Source: a virus. Taken from it: DNA of 64,000 bases. Shown here piece by piece: positions 52,299 to 59,179 of this stretch (positions within the stretch are counted from its first letter, which is position 1; each line of letters starts with the position of its first letter). The position numbers and the translations under genes are program-made. The stretch is from positions 34,084 through 98,083 of IMG/VR virus record IMGVR_UViG_3300046002_004036. One strand, 5' to 3'. The notes under the pieces were generated by a model that saw nothing but the letters and a program-made list of their open reading frames with translations, ran no database searches and was not told where the DNA came from.

Positions 52299-52702
52299 TA
52301 GTCAGTTACATCCTCAATAATTATCATTTTACCCTGGCAAACTGTCCAGACTCTATCCATGTCGCTTAGTTCAACATCAAATACGTCTCCAGTTTGTAGT
52401 TGTTCTGTTTGTACAGAAGTTAAAGAAACTGTAAACTCACCAACTTCATCATTCTCTGTTGCTACGGGAACAATTGTAAAAATAGTTCCAGCAGAATCTT
52501 GTGTAAAATCTCCTGCTGTATCTGGGCGGCGGAATTCACAAAGAATATCCCAATCGGCAATTACAAGAGGATCTTTATTATCATCTGTTGTATAAACTCT
52601 AAATGCAGCAGTATCGCCTCTAACTACCGTCCAACTAACAATTGGTGGTCTTAAACCAACATCATACGCATCTTTTATTTCTTGCCCTCTATAATTAGCC
52701 AT
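52298..52702 (-). CDS. WTVVRGD-type phage protein, copy 1
   Basis: A 134-residue beta-rich protein with WTVVRGDTAAFRV after about 25 residues and a C-terminal WTVCQGKMIIIEDVTD. The same opening (WTVVRGDSASFTV) is found in the protein at 58031, so these are paralogues; similar modules lie in phage tail/fibre regions. The start at 52702 is 9 bases from the -10 box, which suggests a leaderless message. Confidence 0.65.
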   Translation of the reverse strand: MANYRGQEIKDAYDVGLRPPIVSWTVVRGDTAAFRVYTTDDNKDPLVIADWDILCEFRRPDTAGDFTQDSAGTIFTIVPVATENDEVGEFTVSLTSVQTEQLQTGDVFDVELSDMDRVWTVCQGKMIIIEDVTD

Positions 52703-52711
52703 AGTTCTTTT

Positions 52712-52720
52712 ATTATATCA
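52712..52720 (-). promoter_or_regulatory. Extended -10 promoter TGATATAAT, leaderless start
   Basis: Minus-strand TATGA-TATAAT with 9 bases to the ATG at 52702 and no ribosome site. It is divergent from the lysozyme promoter on the plus strand. Confidence 0.6.
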
Positions 52721-52762
52721 TATATGTAGTCATTTATTTTGTTATCAAAAAGTTATAAATAT

Positions 52763-52779
52763 AACGGACAAAACGGACA
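52763..52779. repeat. Direct repeat AACGGACA upstream of lysozyme promoter
   Basis: Two copies of AACGGACA separated by one base (52763-52770, 52772-52779), about 15 bases upstream of the lysozyme -35 box. Possible activator site in the divergent promoter region. Confidence 0.45.
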
Positions 52780-52787
52780 TTAATGTT

Positions 52788-52816
52788 GTACTGGATAGTA
52801 GATTGTGTTATACTAG
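52788..52816 (+). promoter_or_regulatory. Sigma70-type promoter for lysozyme gene
   Basis: TTGTAC at 52788-52793, 17-base spacer, TATACT at 52811-52816. The only full -35/-10 promoter in the structural region, and on the plus strand. Confidence 0.7.
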
Positions 52817-52819
52817 ATT

Positions 52820-52840
52820 ATGAGACCAATTAGGTCTCAT
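52820..52840 (+). promoter_or_regulatory. Hairpin leader in lysozyme mRNA
   Basis: Perfect 8-bp inverted repeat ATGAGACC/GGTCTCAT with a 5-base loop starting at the expected transcript start. Probably a 5' stabilising hairpin or operator. Confidence 0.6.
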
Positions 52841-52863
52841 TCGTTTCTTAGGAGGTAAAAACT

Positions 52864-53409
52864 ATGAGAGAAACAAAAGTGTGGTTTGGGGTATTGTTAT
52901 TGGTGTTTACATCTGCTATTTTTTCAAATAATGCAAATGCTACTACCAAGAATAATTTACTAAATGAAGTAGCCTTGAAGCAATCTACCGCCCCTAAAGC
53001 GGTTTTTTTAGTTTCTAGGGTAAAAATGTTAAAGAAGTATGAAAATGCAGCAACTCTTTCAGACAAAGATTTGGTGCTAGTTTTAAAGGCAGTAGGGTTT
53101 AAAGGACTGGACTTGCAAGAGGCCTGGGCTATAGCAAAAAAGGAATCTAATGGACAACCTATTAGATTTAATGGCAATACAAAAACAGGAGATAGTTCTT
53201 ATGGGCTATTTCAAATTAATATGATTAGTGATCTAGGTCCAGAGCGTCGTGATAAGTTTAACCTTAAAACAAATTCTGATTTATTGAATCCCGTCATAAA
53301 CGCAAAAATTGCATACCATATGAGCGATGGTGGTAAGAACTGGTCTGCTTGGAAAGGCATAACAGCCAAAACCAAGATGTGGATGAAGAAGTTCCCACAC
53401 AACATTTAA
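52864..53409 (+). CDS. Secreted lysozyme/transglycosylase-like lysin
   Basis: A 181-residue protein, the only plus-strand gene left of 59 kb. Residues 1-26 are a signal peptide (basic start, hydrophobic core, Ala-Asn-Ala-type cleavage). Residues 85-180 are a lysozyme/SLT-like fold with Glu94 in AKKESNGQP as the likely catalytic residue, SYGLFQINM as the substrate-cleft motif and WSAWKG at the end. It cleaves peptidoglycan, either at entry or at exit. It has its own promoter, AGGAGG site (8 bases before ATG) and terminator. Size is small for a modular endolysin. Confidence 0.8.
   Translation: MRETKVWFGVLLLVFTSAIFSNNANATTKNNLLNEVALKQSTAPKAVFLVSRVKMLKKYENAATLSDKDLVLVLKAVGFKGLDLQEAWAIAKKESNGQPIRFNGNTKTGDSSYGLFQINMISDLGPERRDKFNLKTNSDLLNPVINAKIAYHMSDGGKNWSAWKGITAKTKMWMKKFPHNI
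52987..53109 (+). terminator. Terminator-like hairpin inside the lysozyme gene
   Basis: ACCGC/GCGGT stem (52987-52991 and 52999-53003), 7-base loop, followed by a 7-base T tract ending at 53009, about 125 bases into the coding region. It may act as an attenuator, or be only a codon accident. Confidence 0.4.
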
Positions 53410-53419
53410 ACAAAATAAA

Positions 53420-53457
53420 ACCCCCCTTGGCTATATGCCTTGGGGGGTATTTTTTTA
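53420..53457. terminator. Bidirectional terminator between convergent genes
   Basis: Stem ACCCCCC/GGGGGGT with an inner GGC/GCC, followed by TATTTTTTT on the plus strand and by TTTTATTTTG on the minus strand. Ends both the lysozyme gene and the minus-strand operon from 53770. Confidence 0.9.
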
Positions 53458-53467
53458 TCTATGAAGA

Positions 53468-53770
53468 TTATGCGATTTCAACACCTGAGATGTGAAATGA
53501 TACTGTTACTGCTGATGCAAAACCAGCAATAATCTTAGTTGTAGCAAGTACCTGCTTTAGGTCAAAAAATGCTGTTGTATTTGCTGCAATTGCAACTGTC
53601 TTTAGCATATCAACACCGTCAAGTGTAATAGTAAATGTTGCTGCTGTTGCTGCTGAGTTTGCAACTACAATGTTTGTAACAACTGTAGTAGTTGATGATG
53701 GTACTGTGTATAGTGTTGCTGATGATGTTGCTGCTGCTGTACGAGCAAGAGCCTTAGTTGTTGTAGCCAT
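53468..53770 (-). CDS. Small beta-structured virion protein, 100 aa
   Basis: Ala/Thr-rich (ATSSATLYTVPSSTTTVVTNIVVANSAATAATFTITLDGVDMLKTVAIAANTTAFFDLKQVL). Such short beta-sandwich proteins occur as phage fibre or tip subunits. Placed at the end of the glycine-rich cassette operon and before the bidirectional terminator. Confidence 0.65.
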   Translation of the reverse strand: MATTTKALARTAAATSSATLYTVPSSTTTVVTNIVVANSAATAATFTITLDGVDMLKTVAIAANTTAFFDLKQVLATTKIIAGFASAVTVSFHISGVEIA

Positions 53771-53831
53771 TTATTTCTACTTTCTTTTAATAGTCGCGTC
53801 CCCGCTTTTATCGTGGATCACCTATAGTGCA

Positions 53832-53837
53832 ATTATA
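53832..53837 (-). promoter_or_regulatory. Possible -10 box TATAAT before the 100-residue gene
   Basis: Minus-strand CTG-TATAAT about 60 bases before the ATG at 53770; the TG is immediately adjacent rather than one base apart, so it is weaker than the other promoters. Confidence 0.4.
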
Positions 53838-53844
53838 CAGTATT

Positions 53845-54036
53845 TTATTCTTCTGTTGGTGTTATATCTGGTGCTATGAAATTAGTGCCGTCATAGGACC
53901 AGCCAATGCCTGCGGGGTTTTCATCTGTATATTCAATAACGTTATAAATATTTATCTCATTAAAAATTTCAACTGAACTTGCAACTATAATGTTTGTTAC
54001 TTTATTGTCTGAATCAATCATTGCATATTTTTTCAT
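53845..54036 (-). CDS. DENPAG-type small protein, copy 3
   Basis: A 63-residue protein: start MKKYAMIDSDNKVTNIIVAS and conserved end IEYTDENPAGIGWSYDGTNFIAPDITP. The same end is in the proteins at 54933 and 55949. Each is directly downstream of a glycine-rich protein, in a three-fold repeated gene pair. Probably a capping or attachment subunit for the neighbouring fibre; role unknown. Confidence 0.65.
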   Translation of the reverse strand: MKKYAMIDSDNKVTNIIVASSVEIFNEINIYNVIEYTDENPAGIGWSYDGTNFIAPDITPTEE

Positions 54037-54045
54037 TTTTAACTC

Positions 54046-54933
54046 CTAGTAATAAAGGTAGAGAATACCTGCGCCACCAGAACCAGCCGTCACTCCACTA
54101 TATCCACCGCCGCCGCCACCGCCACCTAATCCACCTGTTCTTCCACTTGCAATTGCTGCATAACCACCGCCGCCAGCGCCATTGACTCCAGTTGCTCCAG
54201 CAAATTTGCCTGTGCCACCAACGGTTCCAGCATATCCAGCACCACCACCAATCCATTGTCCATTTCCACCATTGCCATGAGAACCACCGCCACCACCAAC
54301 AAGACCAGTTCCTCCAAGACCATTGCTCACGTTGTAAGCATTTCCATTTGAAGCTGTAAGGTATCCATATCCAGCTCCTCCGCCTCCAGTCCAAGCACCG
54401 TTGTTAGGTGCGCCTGATCCAGAGGAAGAACCTTCTGGAATAGAAGTAATATAAAACCCTAAAGAAGCACCTCCTGCTCCACCGCCCTGTCCTCCAGACC
54501 AGTTAGTTCCTTGACCTCCGCCTCCGCCTGCGGCAGTTCCAGTTGAACTTGGAGCACTGCCTGCTGCACCGCTAGCAGTACCAGAATTTATCCCGCCTCG
54601 TCCCCCAGCGCCACCGCCTCTAGCAACAAGACTACTAAAAATGCTATTTCCTCCGTTAGAAGTTGCAGTTCCACCTGCGCCGATGACTACATAGGCAGAA
54701 GGAAATACAAGACCTTGAACTAAAGAAGCACCTCCACCGCCACCTCCTGATGTAACGCCAGCACCTGAATCATAACCTTGGCCACCTCCACCGCCACCGC
54801 CGACAAGAATAGCGTAAACTTGTGTAATATTTGAAGGAATAGTAACTACTCCAGTAGACGTAATTGTTTGTTGAAGAGTTAATTGAGTTGGATTAAATCC
54901 AGAGGATGCTTCAGGGAATACTGATTGACCCAT
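54046..54933 (-). CDS. Glycine-rich fibre-like protein, copy 3
   Basis: A 295-residue protein with start MGQSVFPEASSG (shared with copy 2), a beta segment (VVTIPSNITQVYAILVGGGGGG) and then very Gly-rich sheet-like sequence (GGGGGGASLV, GGGGGQGTNW, GGGGAGYGY). Glycine-rich proteins of this type (GIL/GGG) form polyglycine sandwich tips in some phages (for example the T4-like gp38 adhesin). Role as a fibre tip is inferred. Confidence 0.7.
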   Translation of the reverse strand: MGQSVFPEASSGFNPTQLTLQQTITSTGVVTIPSNITQVYAILVGGGGGGGQGYDSGAGVTSGGGGGGASLVQGLVFPSAYVVIGAGGTATSNGGNSIFSSLVARGGGAGGRGGINSGTASGAAGSAPSSTGTAAGGGGGQGTNWSGGQGGGAGGASLGFYITSIPEGSSSGSGAPNNGAWTGGGGAGYGYLTASNGNAYNVSNGLGGTGLVGGGGGSHGNGGNGQWIGGGAGYAGTVGGTGKFAGATGVNGAGGGGYAAIASGRTGGLGGGGGGGGYSGVTAGSGGAGILYLYY

Positions 54934-55118
54934 TATTTATTCTCCTCTATTGTAGGTGGTATAAAATTAGTACCGTCATAGGTGTAACCAATGTATGCTG
55001 GATTTTCGTCTGTATATTCAACACAGGTTTGCCTTGTTGCTTCTTGTGCTATTTCTAAATTATTGCAAACAATAACATTAATTACTGTATCTCCATTAAG
55101 AACTGCAAAGTATGCCAT
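54933..55118 (-). CDS. DENPAY-type small protein, copy 2
   Basis: A 61-residue protein (MAYFAVLNGDTVINVIVCNNLEIAQEATRQTCVEYTDENPAYIGYTYDGTNFIPPTIEENK) closely matching copy 1 at 55949 in its second half. It shares one base with the following glycine-rich gene. Part of the repeated gene pair. Confidence 0.7.
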   Translation of the reverse strand: MAYFAVLNGDTVINVIVCNNLEIAQEATRQTCVEYTDENPAYIGYTYDGTNFIPPTIEENK

Positions 55119-55133
55119 TTATATTTTCCTTTC

Positions 55134-55946
55134 TTACCAGTAAACAAGCACACAGCCGTTACCGCCTGAGCCACCTGTTTCAGAATCAGCACGGACTACA
55201 CCTGCACCACCAGCACCGATTGTTACTGATGTAAAAGTTGCTGGAACCCAACCCATAATAATGGCACCTGCGCCACCACCGTGACCGCCACCGCCGTTGT
55301 TTGGCACTAAAGCAGTACTCCAAGTTCCCGCACCACCACCGCCACCACCAGAACCGCCGTTAATTCCAGTAGATAGTGCAAGTATTCCTGAACCGCCTCT
55401 GCCAGTACTTGTGTAAGTTGTACCATTGAAAAATGCAGCACCGCCAGTGCCTGCTCCAAGGTTTCCAGCGCTGTTATTTCCACCGCTTGTACCTGCGCCT
55501 CCACCTGGACCATATTGACCAGCGCCACCATTTTTGCCTGCAGTGGTAGCATTACCTCCACCGCCACCGCCTCCAGATGTGCCAAATGAAGAACCAGCAA
55601 CATTTGCGCCGCCTCCACCCGCGCCAAATGCATATAAATATTGAGAAGCAGTTGTGCTACTGCCATTATTACCAGAACCTAAAAGACCGCCTCCACCTTG
55701 AGCAAATAAACCAGCAGCGTAAGTCATTCCCCCAAAACTAGTTGGTGTTGTTGAGTTGTAAGTTCCACCACCTTGTCCTCCGCCTACAAGAACAACAAAT
55801 ACATTACTTACAGGAAATGTAATTCCTGTTGTAGTAGATGTATAAGTACGTTGCAAAGTTACGCCAGAAGGCACTTGCGTAGGCAATTGTGCGCCACTGC
55901 TTGCACTTGTTGCACTTGTTGCTTCAGGAAATACTGATTGACCCAT
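55134..55946 (-). CDS. Glycine-rich fibre-like protein, copy 2
   Basis: A 270-residue protein with start MGQSVFPEATSAT and Gly-rich sheets (VGGGQGGGTYN, GGGGANVAG, GGGGGGNATTAG, GGGGGGAGTW). Same layout as copies 1 and 3, with the C-terminal strand VTIGAGGAGVVRADSETGG. Diverged loops suggest host-range variation. Confidence 0.7.
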   Translation of the reverse strand: MGQSVFPEATSATSASSGAQLPTQVPSGVTLQRTYTSTTTGITFPVSNVFVVLVGGGQGGGTYNSTTPTSFGGMTYAAGLFAQGGGGLLGSGNNGSSTTASQYLYAFGAGGGGANVAGSSFGTSGGGGGGGNATTAGKNGGAGQYGPGGGAGTSGGNNSAGNLGAGTGGAAFFNGTTYTSTGRGGSGILALSTGINGGSGGGGGGAGTWSTALVPNNGGGGHGGGAGAIIMGWVPATFTSVTIGAGGAGVVRADSETGGSGGNGCVLVYW

Positions 55947-55948
55947 GA

Positions 55949-56128
55949 TTATTTCTCCTCTATTGTAGGTGGTATAAAATTAGTGCCGTCATAAGTGTAG
56001 CCAATACCAGCGGGGTTTTCATCTGTATATTCAACACAGGTTAGTCCAGTTACTTCTTGAGCAATTGTTTGTGTTTCAGCAAGAATGGTATTGATTACTA
56101 TTCCATTTTCAATTACTGCATAATTCAT
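55949..56128 (-). CDS. DENPAG-type small protein, copy 1
   Basis: A 59-residue protein: start MNYAVIENGIVINTILAETQT, end CVEYTDENPAGIGYTYDGTNFIPPTIEEK. It is too short to stand out in a normal ORF search but is clearly the paralogue of the genes at 54933 and 53845, and its SD and spacing to both neighbours fit the operon. Confidence 0.7.
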   Translation of the reverse strand: MNYAVIENGIVINTILAETQTIAQEVTGLTCVEYTDENPAGIGYTYDGTNFIPPTIEEK

Positions 56129-56137
56129 TTTATCTCC

Positions 56138-57082
56138 TTAGAATCGTAATACATAAACAACACCAGCGGTACCATTTCCGCCTGCGTTGCTACCAGATTG
56201 ACTAGCATTTGCACCTTGTCCGCCTCTACCTGCTCCACCTGCAAAACCAGAAGTTACAGAAGCACCAGCACTTGCTCCACGTGTGCCACCACCGCCTCCA
56301 CCAGTAGTTGCATTTATTACCCAAGGAGCAGTCAATGTATTAGCAATACCAGGTCCTCCACTTGCAGATCCAGATGCACCGCCTCCACCTTGTCCTCCTG
56401 TAGTGTTAATTGTTCCTCCAGTAGCAGTTCCACCCGTGTAAGTAGCACCGCCACCCGCACTTAAAGAACCAAATGTAGTAGTTCCTCCTGAAGTTCCGTT
56501 GCTGCCGCCATTGTTTCCAAAGTTAGGTGCTCCTGCTCCACCTGTTCCAAAAGATCCAATAGTTACAGAAATTGATCCCGTTAGTTGTACAAGTCCGTAA
56601 CAAATAGAACCACCACCTCCACCATTACCTCCACTTGCAAAAGTAGTATTGTTCCACCCGCCTCCGCCGCCACCGCCTCCGCCGCCAACACACACAACAT
56701 AACCAATTCCAGTTCCTGTATAAGTACCTGATGATGTAATTATATCAAGAGTTCCAGTAACTGAAGATACGGGGTTTCCAGTAAGTGTTGCAGAAATTAC
56801 AATAGACGAACCAGTATTAACATAATAGCCAATTCTTGTTGCTGCAGTTGCAAGATTGAAAGTAACTGTTCCAGATGCTGTTGTTGCACTTCCAATATAA
56901 GTTGTTCCATTCCAAAAATCAACAACCGCAATTGATCCAGACGCACAAGTAATTGTATAGGTACCTGCTGCAAAGGCATTCGTTCCATTGTACATAGTGT
57001 TTGCACTTGTTGCGGTAAAGGTTTGTGCAATTGTTGAAGCCGCTGCTGCACTAGCAGCTATTGGGAAGACTGTATTTGCCAT
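56138..57082 (-). CDS. Glycine-rich fibre-like protein, copy 1
   Basis: A 314-residue protein, longest of the three. First 115 residues (MANTVFPIAASAAAASTIAQTFTATSANTMYNGTNAFAAG...) form a beta domain not present in the other two; residues 130-314 are Gly-rich (GGGGGGGGGWNN, GGNGGGGGS, GGGGGGTRGASAGAS). The C terminus AGVVYVLRF resembles the GILYLYY end of copy 3. Position at the head of the cassette array. Confidence 0.7.
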   Translation of the reverse strand: MANTVFPIAASAAAASTIAQTFTATSANTMYNGTNAFAAGTYTITCASGSIAVVDFWNGTTYIGSATTASGTVTFNLATAATRIGYYVNTGSSIVISATLTGNPVSSVTGTLDIITSSGTYTGTGIGYVVCVGGGGGGGGGGWNNTTFASGGNGGGGGSICYGLVQLTGSISVTIGSFGTGGAGAPNFGNNGGSNGTSGGTTTFGSLSAGGGATYTGGTATGGTINTTGGQGGGGASGSASGGPGIANTLTAPWVINATTGGGGGGTRGASAGASVTSGFAGGAGRGGQGANASQSGSNAGGNGTAGVVYVLRF

Positions 57083-57093
57083 TGTTATTTCTC

Positions 57094-57159
57094 CTATATT
57101 GTTGGATATTTGAATATGTCAAGGTCAGCTGCTTCCACTGGAAAATCTCTGCGACCCAT
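57094..57159 (-). CDS. Mini-gene of 21 aa between promoter and cassette array
   Basis: A short reading frame (MGRRDFPVEAADLDIFKYPTI) with an AAAGGAC site and its own extended -10 promoter, ending 12 bases before the 57082 gene. Could be a leader peptide or a small phage protein; it is supported only by the promoter and ribosome site. Confidence 0.4.
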   Translation of the reverse strand: MGRRDFPVEAADLDIFKYPTI

Positions 57160-57202
57160 TAGTTAGTCCTTTGTTAAAATAAAGCGGTAGCCTTATAAAC
57201 AC

Positions 57203-57211
57203 ATTATAACA
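57203..57211 (-). promoter_or_regulatory. Extended -10 promoter TGTTATAAT for glycine-rich array
   Basis: Minus-strand TATGT-TATAAT at 57203-57211, about 43 bases before the 21-codon mini-gene. It starts the transcript of the repeated cassette array. Confidence 0.65.
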
Positions 57212-57215
57212 TATA

Positions 57216-57944
57216 TTAAGATACAGAGATATAGACAGATTTAATCATTGCTTCACATGGATTATCTGTTCTTATTTGTGGTATTGCTCCAAAAGATTGT
57301 ATTTTTTGATCCTCAACAAAAACGGTCTGCTCAATAGAAAAATCATAGTCATACTGGTATTTTAAGTTTCCTACATAGGACAATGGAGATATAGAATCAT
57401 TGTCTAAAAATGTTTTAAACCAAACCTCAGTATTTGTTGTATATGTGGTCAAGGATACGTTATAACGAATTGTTACTATTGCTCCAACATTTAAGGTTTT
57501 AAAGTTTAACTTCTGTGTAGATTTGTTCCATAAAGAAACATTGCCTTTAGGTAAATAAGCCTCTTGTGTATTACTTGATGTGCTATTTAGTAAAAGGTTA
57601 ACCCAACCATCTTCACCTTCATTAATTCCAGTTCTTTCTTGTTTAGGATATTTATTTTCATAATATCCCCAACCAATCATCTGTTCAGAAGGAGATGCTA
57701 AACTTTTACCATTAATTCCATTTTTACCATCTTTGCCATCTATACCTGGATCGCCTTTATCGCCTTTTAATCCTTGTATACCCTGTAAACCTTGTGGGCC
57801 TATTTCTCCTTTAGGACCTCGCTCACCTGTGGGCCCAGGTACTGGAAGAAATAAAAATTGACCATCACTGTCTTGAGACTGTTCTACTTTAGTAGCGTAT
57901 GTAGATTTTTTAATTGGCGAGTCCATACTTTTGGATACAGCCAT
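57216..57944 (-). CDS. Collagen-like fibre protein
   Basis: A 242-residue protein. Residues about 37-80 hold some fourteen Gly-X-Y triplets ([32 protein letters not shown]), forming a trimeric collagen-like stem, preceded by a short N-terminal attachment region and followed by a beta-structured head ([39 protein letters not shown]). Such a domain order is common in phage tail fibres. Confidence 0.8.
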   Translation of the reverse strand: MAVSKSMDSPIKKSTYATKVEQSQDSDGQFLFLPVPGPTGERGPKGEIGPQGLQGIQGLKGDKGDPGIDGKDGKNGINGKSLASPSEQMIGWGYYENKYPKQERTGINEGEDGWVNLLLNSTSSNTQEAYLPKGNVSLWNKSTQKLNFKTLNVGAIVTIRYNVSLTTYTTNTEVWFKTFLDNDSISPLSYVGNLKYQYDYDFSIEQTVFVEDQKIQSFGAIPQIRTDNPCEAMIKSVYISVS

Positions 57945-57950
57945 AAGGTG

Positions 57951-58034
57951 TTACTTCTTTACTTTAAATATTGTCCCGTTTATCTTAATGATAGGTGGGA
58001 GTTTAATGTTTGTGTCATTAATTTTAATTATCAT
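57951..58034 (-). CDS. Mini-protein of 27 aa
   Basis: A basic hydrophobic peptide (MIIKINDTNIKLPPIIKING then TIFKVKK). It overlaps the upstream gene's stop by one base pair set and is 7 bases before the collagen-like gene. Phage tail operons often include such tiny proteins; not experimentally supported. Confidence 0.45.
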   Translation of the reverse strand: MIIKINDTNIKLPPIIKINGTIFKVKK

Positions 58035-58426
58035 AAAACACTCACAGGTGTAATATCTCCAAGAACACAAATTGTTCCAATTACTGGAGTCCAAGTTATT
58101 GTTGTATTTCCGTCTGGAACTGTTGCTTGTAAATCAAAAGAAAGTTCTGATACTACTGATTTATATTTTGTTCCCCAATTTGCTGTAGTTTCTGCTGGAG
58201 CTGTAACTGTCACAACGCTATTAGCTACTGTTACTGGAAGGTCATCTAAAACGTCTGATGTTGGATCATAAGCTGTTGCAGAGTATGTCCAGCCATCTGT
58301 ATCAAATTCTGTAACTTCGTCATTTTCAAGAAGGGATACTGTAAATGAGGCAGAATCACCACGAACCACAGTCCATTGTATATTTGCTGGGGTGGCCCCA
58401 AATTTTTCTATTGTAGGTGAGCACAT
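58031..58426 (-). CDS. WTVVRGD-type phage protein, copy 2
   Basis: A 131-residue beta-rich protein: WTVVRGDSASFTVSLLENDEVTEFDTDGWTYSATAYDP is the paralogue of the opening of the gene at 52298, and the end GTICVLGDITPVSVL resembles CQGKMIIIEDVTD. Leaderless start: the -10 box ends 7 bases before the ATG at 58426. Confidence 0.65.
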   Translation of the reverse strand: MCSPTIEKFGATPANIQWTVVRGDSASFTVSLLENDEVTEFDTDGWTYSATAYDPTSDVLDDLPVTVANSVVTVTAPAETTANWGTKYKSVVSELSFDLQATVPDGNTTITWTPVIGTICVLGDITPVSVL

Positions 58427-58433
58427 ATCATTG

Positions 58434-58442
58434 ATTATACCA
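58434..58442 (-). promoter_or_regulatory. Extended -10 promoter TGGTATAAT, leaderless start
   Basis: Minus-strand TATGG-TATAAT with 7 bases to the ATG at 58426; no ribosome site before the start. Confidence 0.6.
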
Positions 58443-58458
58443 TAATAAATAGGATTGA

Positions 58459-58498
58459 CTCCTAGGGGCAGTGGGGTGGGTAGAGAGCAACCTAGGAG
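58459..58498. repeat. Inverted repeat CTCCTAGG...CCTAGGAG upstream of the late operon
   Basis: Eight-base stem with a 24-base G-rich loop, in the 280-base non-coding stretch 58427-58705. Either an mRNA-stem-loop of the transcript from the holin region or a regulator site. The rest of this stretch is AT-rich (for example TATACTTAAAATATATAAAGAAAAG at 58631) without a clear gene. Confidence 0.5.
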
Positions 58499-58705
58499 CC
58501 AACCATTATGATTATAACATTATATTATAAATTAACCAGGGTATATGAATTTTAATTGTTATCAAATTGTTATATTAGTAATAGTACCAAATGTCCACTT
58601 TATACCAATAGGCCAGAGTATTGATAGTGTATACTTAAAATATATAAAGAAAAGAATAACTAACTAGTAAGGTTTTTAAGATATCTTATATATTATATAT
58701 AGTAG

Positions 58706-58990
58706 TTATTTAGAGCGAGAAACATATTCAAGCAATATCTCATACATATGATCTAGTTTATCACTAGTTGCTTTTCTCAATTGCTTTGCTTCTTCTTGTT
58801 CCGCTTTAATTGCCCTAATTTCATCACGCATGCTGGTTCCGCCGTTAGTTTTGGTTTCGGCACGAATATCGCAAACCGCTTCGTGTATAGGCTTGATCTG
58901 GACTTTAATATACCAACGAATTCCGCTAAGTAAAATTCCCCCGATTGAGAGTAATGTAAGGACAAATCCTGCCCATTCGGTTGCGGTCAT
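58706..58990 (-). CDS. Holin-like membrane protein (DUF2746-like)
   Basis: A 94-residue protein: one membrane span near residues 7-27 (AGFVLTLLSIGGILLSGIRWYI), a short charged segment, then a helical coiled-coil (MRDEIRAIKAEQEEAKQLRKATSDKLDHMYEILLEYV). This span plus coiled-coil layout is that of the small holin-like DUF2746 proteins of actinophages, which sit in the lysis cassette. Here, lysozyme is 5 kb away. Leaderless start with a -10 box 9 bases upstream. Confidence 0.65.
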   Translation of the reverse strand: MTATEWAGFVLTLLSIGGILLSGIRWYIKVQIKPIHEAVCDIRAETKTNGGTSMRDEIRAIKAEQEEAKQLRKATSDKLDHMYEILLEYVSRSK

Positions 58991-58999
58991 AATAAGATA

Positions 59000-59008
59000 A
59001 TTATATCA
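59000..59008 (-). promoter_or_regulatory. Extended -10 promoter TGATATAAT, leaderless holin start
   Basis: Minus-strand ATGATATAAT with 9 bases before the ATG at 58990. It is divergent to the plus-strand genes from 59180. Confidence 0.6.
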
Positions 59009-59144
59009 TTATATAATATTAAAAAATACAAGTTCGCACGATATAAGTCTTCGCCAATTTTTAAATTCGCCGAAATAGAGGGTATTAAACCACCTATGTA
59101 CAAACCCTGCATTACACATGCAAATATGTACAATATACGGTGTA

Positions 59145-59173
59145 TGGACATATAAACCTTTCTACGCTACAAT
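59145..59173 (+). promoter_or_regulatory. Promoter TGGACA-17-TACAAT, leaderless start
   Basis: TGGACA at 59145-59150 and TACAAT at 59168-59173, separated by 17 bases; only 6 bases separate the -10 from the ATG at 59180, so the message is probably leaderless. The upstream non-coding stretch 59009-59144 shows nothing else clear. Confidence 0.65.
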
Positions 59174-59179
59174 TGGATA

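Noticed and set aside
52848-53177. Minus-strand 109-codon frame opposite the lysozyme
   Set aside because: Antisense to a gene with signal peptide, catalytic motif, promoter, ribosome site and terminator.
58628-58660. Plus-strand promoter-like TATACTTAAAATATATAAAG
   Set aside because: Similar to the early promoters but lacks a -35, and no gene follows on the plus strand before the antisense holin gene.
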